Origin: G041228335 sp964580905
GTDB lineage: Bacteria; Pseudomonadota; Alphaproteobacteria; Puniceispirillales; UBA1172
Reading direction: 5' to 3'
DNA: 8,027 nt
NCBI GenBank assembly: GCA_964580905.1
Contig: CAZOLR010000057.1
Span: 1 to 8,027 of the forward strand
Both the position numbers and the translations under genes were made by a program. The notes under the pieces are model-generated. The model saw nothing but the letters and a program-made list of their open reading frames with translations, searched no databases and was not told the DNA's origin. Below are positions 5,722 through 8,027 of the stretch, one piece after another. The stretch's first letter is position 1. Each line of letters opens with the position of its first letter.

Positions 5722-7053
5722 ATGATTGCTGTATATACACAACGATTTTTCCTGACCTTTGCGTTGATGCTGTTTGCGTGCCTTGCGTCGGCCCAGACGG
5801 AAAAGATTACAATCACGGAAGGCAGTATTGAACCCACACCTATTGCCATCGCCGATTTCACCGGACCTGATGGCAAGCCAAGTGATCTGGGGCGCACAAT
5901 TGCTGAGATTATCGCCAATGATCTCGCAGGTTCAGGGATGTTCCGGAACGAGGAATCGGCGGCGCTGATCCCGCCCCCGTCGGATCCGTCGATACGCCCT
6001 GATTTTTCAGAATGGGAGCCGCTGGGTGTCAAGGCTCTTCTGGTCGGGTCAGCCTCACAGAACACCAACGGCATGGTCGAAGTGGTTTTTATTCTGTGGG
6101 ACGTGGTAACCGAGCGTGAAATCGTCGCCGGGGATGGGGAAACACCATCAAGCGGTGTCCGGCGGATTTCACATCAGATTGCTGATCTTGTTTTTGAAAG
6201 CTGGACCGGAGATGAAGGGTATTTTGACACCCGCATCGTTTATGTCGAAGAAAGTGGTCCGGCAGACCGCCGGATAAAGAAACTGGCCATCATGGATCAG
6301 GATGGCCATAACCACACCTATCTGACGAATGGATCCTCTCTTGTCCTGACCCCCCGGTTTTCACCGCAGGTTCAGGAAATAGCATATCTTGATTATTTCA
6401 ATGACAATCCGAATGTCTATCTGATGGATGTCAGTTCAGGTAAATCAGAACTGCTCGGAACATTTCCGGGAATGACTTTTGCCCCGCGGTTTTCCTTTGA
6501 CGGGAAAAAACTGATCATGAGCATGGCAAAGAACGGCCTGACCGATATTTTTGAGATGCATCTTTCAACCCAGCAGATGCGCCAACTGACAAAAAGCCCA
6601 TCCATTGACACCTCCCCGTCGTATTCACCAGATGGCCGGCAGATCGTTTTCAATTCAGACAGGTCAGGGAGCCAGCAGATCTATGTCATGGACAGCAATG
6701 GCAAGAATGTGCGCCGCATCAGTTATGGAAAAGGCCGTTATGCAACCCCTGTCTGGTCACCGCGAGGAGATATTATTGCCTTTACCAAAATGTATAAGGG
6801 CCAGTTCTATATCGGCGTGATGAACACAGACGGTACGGGTGAGAGACTTCTCGCCAAGGGATTTCTGGTTGAGGCCCCGACCTGGGCACCGAATGGCAGG
6901 GTGCTGATGTATTTCAAGCAAAACCCGACGGGTGATGACGGAACAGGCGGGGAAACATATCTCTACCGTATTGATATAACCGGCTTCAATGAACGAAGGA
7001 TAGTAACGCCTACTTTTGCCTCGGATCCGGCATGGTCACCAAGATTGCCGTGA
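5722..7053 (+). CDS. tolB: Tol-Pal periplasmic beta-propeller protein TolB
   Basis: Periplasmic protein that shuttles between TolA and Pal. It has 443 aa (E. coli 430). A Sec signal peptide (basic Arg8, hydrophobic 9-22) has a likely cleavage site at ASA|Q between 24 and 25, leaving the N-terminal strand that in other species binds TolA. Residues about 25-165 are the N-terminal domain (IAIADFTGPDGK..., ALLVGSASQ). Residues about 170-443 form a six-bladed propeller with repeats TPRFSP (210), APRFSFDG (254), SPSYSPDG (298), TPVWSPRG (342), APTWAPNG (385) and DPAWSPRLP (435), the last being the conserved C-terminus. It lies 27 bp after tolA in the same frame. An in-frame TAG at 5701 blocks any earlier start, so ATG 5722 is the only option, despite the lack of a good Shine-Dalgarno. 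It is followed by a 197-bp gap rather than the usual tight link to pal. Confidence 0.97.
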   Translation: MIAVYTQRFFLTFALMLFACLASAQTEKITITEGSIEPTPIAIADFTGPDGKPSDLGRTIAEIIANDLAGSGMFRNEESAALIPPPSDPSIRPDFSEWEPLGVKALLVGSASQNTNGMVEVVFILWDVVTEREIVAGDGETPSSGVRRISHQIADLVFESWTGDEGYFDTRIVYVEESGPADRRIKKLAIMDQDGHNHTYLTNGSSLVLTPRFSPQVQEIAYLDYFNDNPNVYLMDVSSGKSELLGTFPGMTFAPRFSFDGKKLIMSMAKNGLTDIFEMHLSTQQMRQLTKSPSIDTSPSYSPDGRQIVFNSDRSGSQQIYVMDSNGKNVRRISYGKGRYATPVWSPRGDIIAFTKMYKGQFYIGVMNTDGTGERLLAKGFLVEAPTWAPNGRVLMYFKQNPTGDDGTGGETYLYRIDITGFNERRIVTPTFASDPAWSPRLP

Positions 7054-7250
7054 TTCGACGGATATCTATAAAAGGCAACAGTTTTTATCTTAACAAAAGG
7101 AAATAATGCTGATTTAGAGTGATAACAGCAATAATTTGACATATTCCTCAACAATATGGTTGTTTTGTCATGTTGTATTATGTAAAGAAGTGTTTAGTTT
7201 AATGGGATTTCATACGCCGGCAGCTCCGGCTAATTCACGGGAGTGTATAA
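7054..7250. promoter_or_regulatory. AT-rich tolB-pal intergenic region / pal leader
   Basis: This 197-bp non-coding stretch is visibly richer in A+T than its surroundings. A consensus -35-like TTGACA is at 7136-7141, but the expected 16-18 bp spacing leads to no good -10; TATTAT occurs at 7176-7181, too far away. Short palindromes cluster at 7137-7170: TGACA/TGTCA, CATATT/AATATG and AACAA/TTGTT. A 6-bp AT-only stem (7068-7073 with 7083-7088) follows tolB but lacks the GC stem of a terminator. It most likely contains a separate pal promoter. No gene is seen on either strand. Confidence 0.4.
7216..7230 (+). promoter_or_regulatory. GC hairpin just upstream of the pal ribosome binding site
   Basis: GCCGG (7216-7220) and CCGGC (7226-7230) form a 5-bp GC stem with a CAGCT loop, ending 8 bp before the pal Shine-Dalgarno GGGAG (7239-7243). 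It stands out in an AT-rich leader. It could stabilise the 5' end of the pal mRNA or tune initiation; no function is shown. Confidence 0.35.
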
Positions 7251-7769
7251 ATGATCCAACGCATATTCCCTGTCCTTGCTGTTTTGACATTGCTGGCAGC
7301 ATGTGAAACCGCACCAAAGGACGCAGCTGATGCAGCAGGTTCTGGGGCGTCATCTTCATCATCTGATTCTTCCACAGTTTCTTCTTCATCCTCATCTGAA
7401 AGTTCAGCCGCAACGATGACCAAAGCGGAAGAGCTCATCAAGATTGGTGATAAAGTTTATTTCGATTATGACAGTTCCGCCCTTTCCGATGATGGTAAGG
7501 CAACACTCGCAGCCCAGGCCGCTTTCCTCAAGGCTAACCCTTCCGTTCGCATTACGGTTGAAGGCCATTGCGATGAACGGGGCACACGCGAATATAACCT
7601 TGCTCTGGGTGAACGTCGCGCTTCCGCGGCCAGAGATTACCTTGTCGCGCAAGGCATCGACAACGCACGTATCAAGATTATTTCCTACGGCAAAGAGCGT
7701 CCGGCATTTATAGGGTCAAACCCATATGCCTATTCCAAAAATCGCCGTGCGGTGAGCATTATTCGCTGA
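7251..7769 (+). CDS. pal: Peptidoglycan-associated outer-membrane lipoprotein Pal
   Basis: Outer-membrane lipoprotein that anchors the envelope to peptidoglycan and is moved by TolB/TolA to the division site. It has 172 aa (E. coli 173). The lipoprotein signal is MIQRIFPVLAVLTLLAAC, with lipobox L15-A16-A17 and lipidated Cys18. Thr20 follows Glu19, so there is no Asp+2 inner-membrane retention signal. Residues 31-52 form a serine linker (16 of 22 are Ser). The OmpA-like domain runs from about 68 to 172, with VYFDYDSSALSDDG (69-82), peptidoglycan-binding VEGHCDERGTREYNLALGERRA (103-124, including Asp108 and Arg122/123), ISYGKERPA and the terminal YSKNRRAV. A GGGAG (7239-7243) lies 7 bp before the ATG. 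It is separated from tolB by 197 bp and followed by its own terminator, so it can be made as a single-gene transcript at a higher level than the motor proteins. Confidence 0.97.
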   Translation: MIQRIFPVLAVLTLLAACETAPKDAADAAGSGASSSSSDSSTVSSSSSSESSAATMTKAEELIKIGDKVYFDYDSSALSDDGKATLAAQAAFLKANPSVRITVEGHCDERGTREYNLALGERRASAARDYLVAQGIDNARIKIISYGKERPAFIGSNPYAYSKNRRAVSIIR

Positions 7770-7797
7770 TCTGGCTCACACAACACATCTTTTAAAG

Positions 7798-7827
7798 CCT
7801 GTTGCATCACCTGCAGCAGGTTTTTTT
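7798..7827 (+). terminator. Intrinsic terminator after pal
   Basis: CCTGTTGC (7798-7805) pairs with GCAGCAGG (7813-7820) through one G-U wobble, with a 7-nt loop, and is followed at once by seven T residues (7821-7827). The AAAG at 7794-7797 can extend the stem by pairing with the first T residues. It begins 28 bp after the pal stop codon. This is a textbook Rho-independent terminator and closes the pal transcript. Confidence 0.9.
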
Positions 7828-7884
7828 ATGCCCTGATTAAAAATATGCCGGGCTTGAATTCCCGTTGTTGACGAGGTTTTTTAC

Positions 7885-7988
7885 TTTTTCACCCGGATAC
7901 TGAAAAAAGGGCATGGTCAGGCTTTCCCTGAAAAGACAGGTGCAGATAAATTTCGTCATAGAAAATAAATCCCCCACAAAAGGGATTT
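7885..7988. repeat. Cluster of short inverted repeats downstream of pal
   Basis: Three separate short stems lie in the non-coding end region. TTTTTCA/TGAAAAA pairs 7885-7891 with 7901-7907. TCAGG/CCTGA pairs 7917-7921 with 7927-7931. AAATCCC/GGGATTT pairs 7967-7973 with 7982-7988. The last is a perfect 7-bp stem with an 8-nt loop and, read on the minus strand, is followed by ATTTTC, so it could be a weak leftward terminator. None has a clear T-tract on the plus strand. They may belong to the leader of the next gene or be incidental. Confidence 0.35.
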
Positions 7989-7990
7989 CG

Positions 7991-8005
7991 TTAAGTATAA
8001 ATTAA
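7991..8005. promoter_or_regulatory. Perfect CtrA-type site, TTAA-N7-TTAA
   Basis: TTAA (7991-7994), seven bases GTATAAA, then TTAA (8002-8005) followed by C exactly match the TTAA-N7-TTAAC consensus bound by CtrA, the alphaproteobacterial cell-cycle and motility response regulator. The spacer also holds a -10-like TATAAA (7996-8001). An ATG at 8021 with a poor AGG at 8014-8016 may be the start of the next plus-strand gene, of which only seven bases are in the window. The match is exact; that it is functional is inferred. Confidence 0.45.
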
Positions 8006-8027
8006 CCCTTTTTAGGTAGCATGATCG

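Noticed and set aside
5722..5796. TolB as a lipoprotein because of Cys20 in its signal peptide
   Set aside because: The residue before the final Ala is Phe (LFAC), which does not fit a lipobox, and a good signal peptidase I site (ASA|Q) follows at residues 22-25.
5349..6074. Long minus-strand frame (241 aa) opposite the tolA end and tolB start
   Set aside because: It is antisense to two firmly identified genes with conserved residues; its composition looks like a complement of their codons and nothing is recognisable.
7068..7088. Hairpin ATAAAA/TTTTAT after tolB as a terminator
   Set aside because: The stem is six A-T pairs only, with no GC stem and no following T-run, so it is unlikely to terminate transcription.
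7136..7181. TTGACA (7136-7141) and TATTAT (7176-7181) as one promoter
   Set aside because: The spacer is 34 bp, twice the workable distance; TTGACA is noted only as an unpaired -35-like element.
1..8027. A mobile element, CRISPR array, toxin-antitoxin or defence system hidden in the block
   Set aside because: No transposase, integrase, terminal repeats, spaced repeats or unknown gene is present; all coding space is taken by ten well-known conserved genes.

Overview
The window is a compact, entirely plus-strand gene block from a Gram-negative bacterium, in the order yebC – ruvC – ruvA – ruvB – ybgC – tolQ – tolR – tolA – tolB – pal. This order fuses the Holliday-junction resolvasome operon to the Tol-Pal envelope operon and is typical of Alphaproteobacteria. 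The protein features agree: TolA has a proline-rich linker instead of the long Ala-rich helix of enteric bacteria, Pal carries the GHCDERG form of the peptidoglycan-binding motif, and YebC begins MAGHSKFKNIMHRKG. Base composition looks like the low fifties in percent G+C by eye. A marine SAR116-like alphaproteobacterium would fit, but that placement is only a guess.

Positions 1-91 are a short upstream region with a weak sigma70-like promoter candidate and a 9-bp direct repeat one helical turn apart. Positions 92-3052 hold yebC (translation factor) and ruvC, ruvA and ruvB (Holliday-junction resolution and branch migration). The ruv genes overlap by ATGA junctions. Positions 3042-7053 hold ybgC, tolQ, tolR, tolA and tolB with gaps from -11 to +27 bp, so yebC through tolB can be one transcription unit. 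A 197-bp AT-rich gap (7054-7250) with several short palindromes then separates pal (7251-7769), which probably has its own promoter. A clear intrinsic terminator follows pal at 7798-7827. The last 200 bp are non-coding as far as can be seen, but end with a perfect TTAA-N7-TTAA site (7991-8005), the consensus of the alphaproteobacterial cell-cycle regulator CtrA. It lies just upstream of an ATG at 8021 that may open the next gene.

Functionally, RuvA/RuvB/RuvC process recombination intermediates in the cytoplasm. TolQ, TolR and TolA form a proton-motive-force-driven inner-membrane machine that works with periplasmic TolB and the outer-membrane lipoprotein Pal to constrict the outer membrane at division. 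YbgC is the acyl-CoA thioesterase that habitually travels with tol genes. YebC is a ribosome-associated factor; the strongly polyproline TolA encoded downstream is a plausible client.

All ten genes look intact, with key residues present. I see no mobile element, CRISPR array, tRNA, rRNA or convincing novel system. The points worth a second look are the regulatory sequences (the CtrA-like site, the pal leader and the yebC upstream repeat), low-complexity linkers in TolA and Pal, and the lack of a cpoB/ybgF gene directly after pal.
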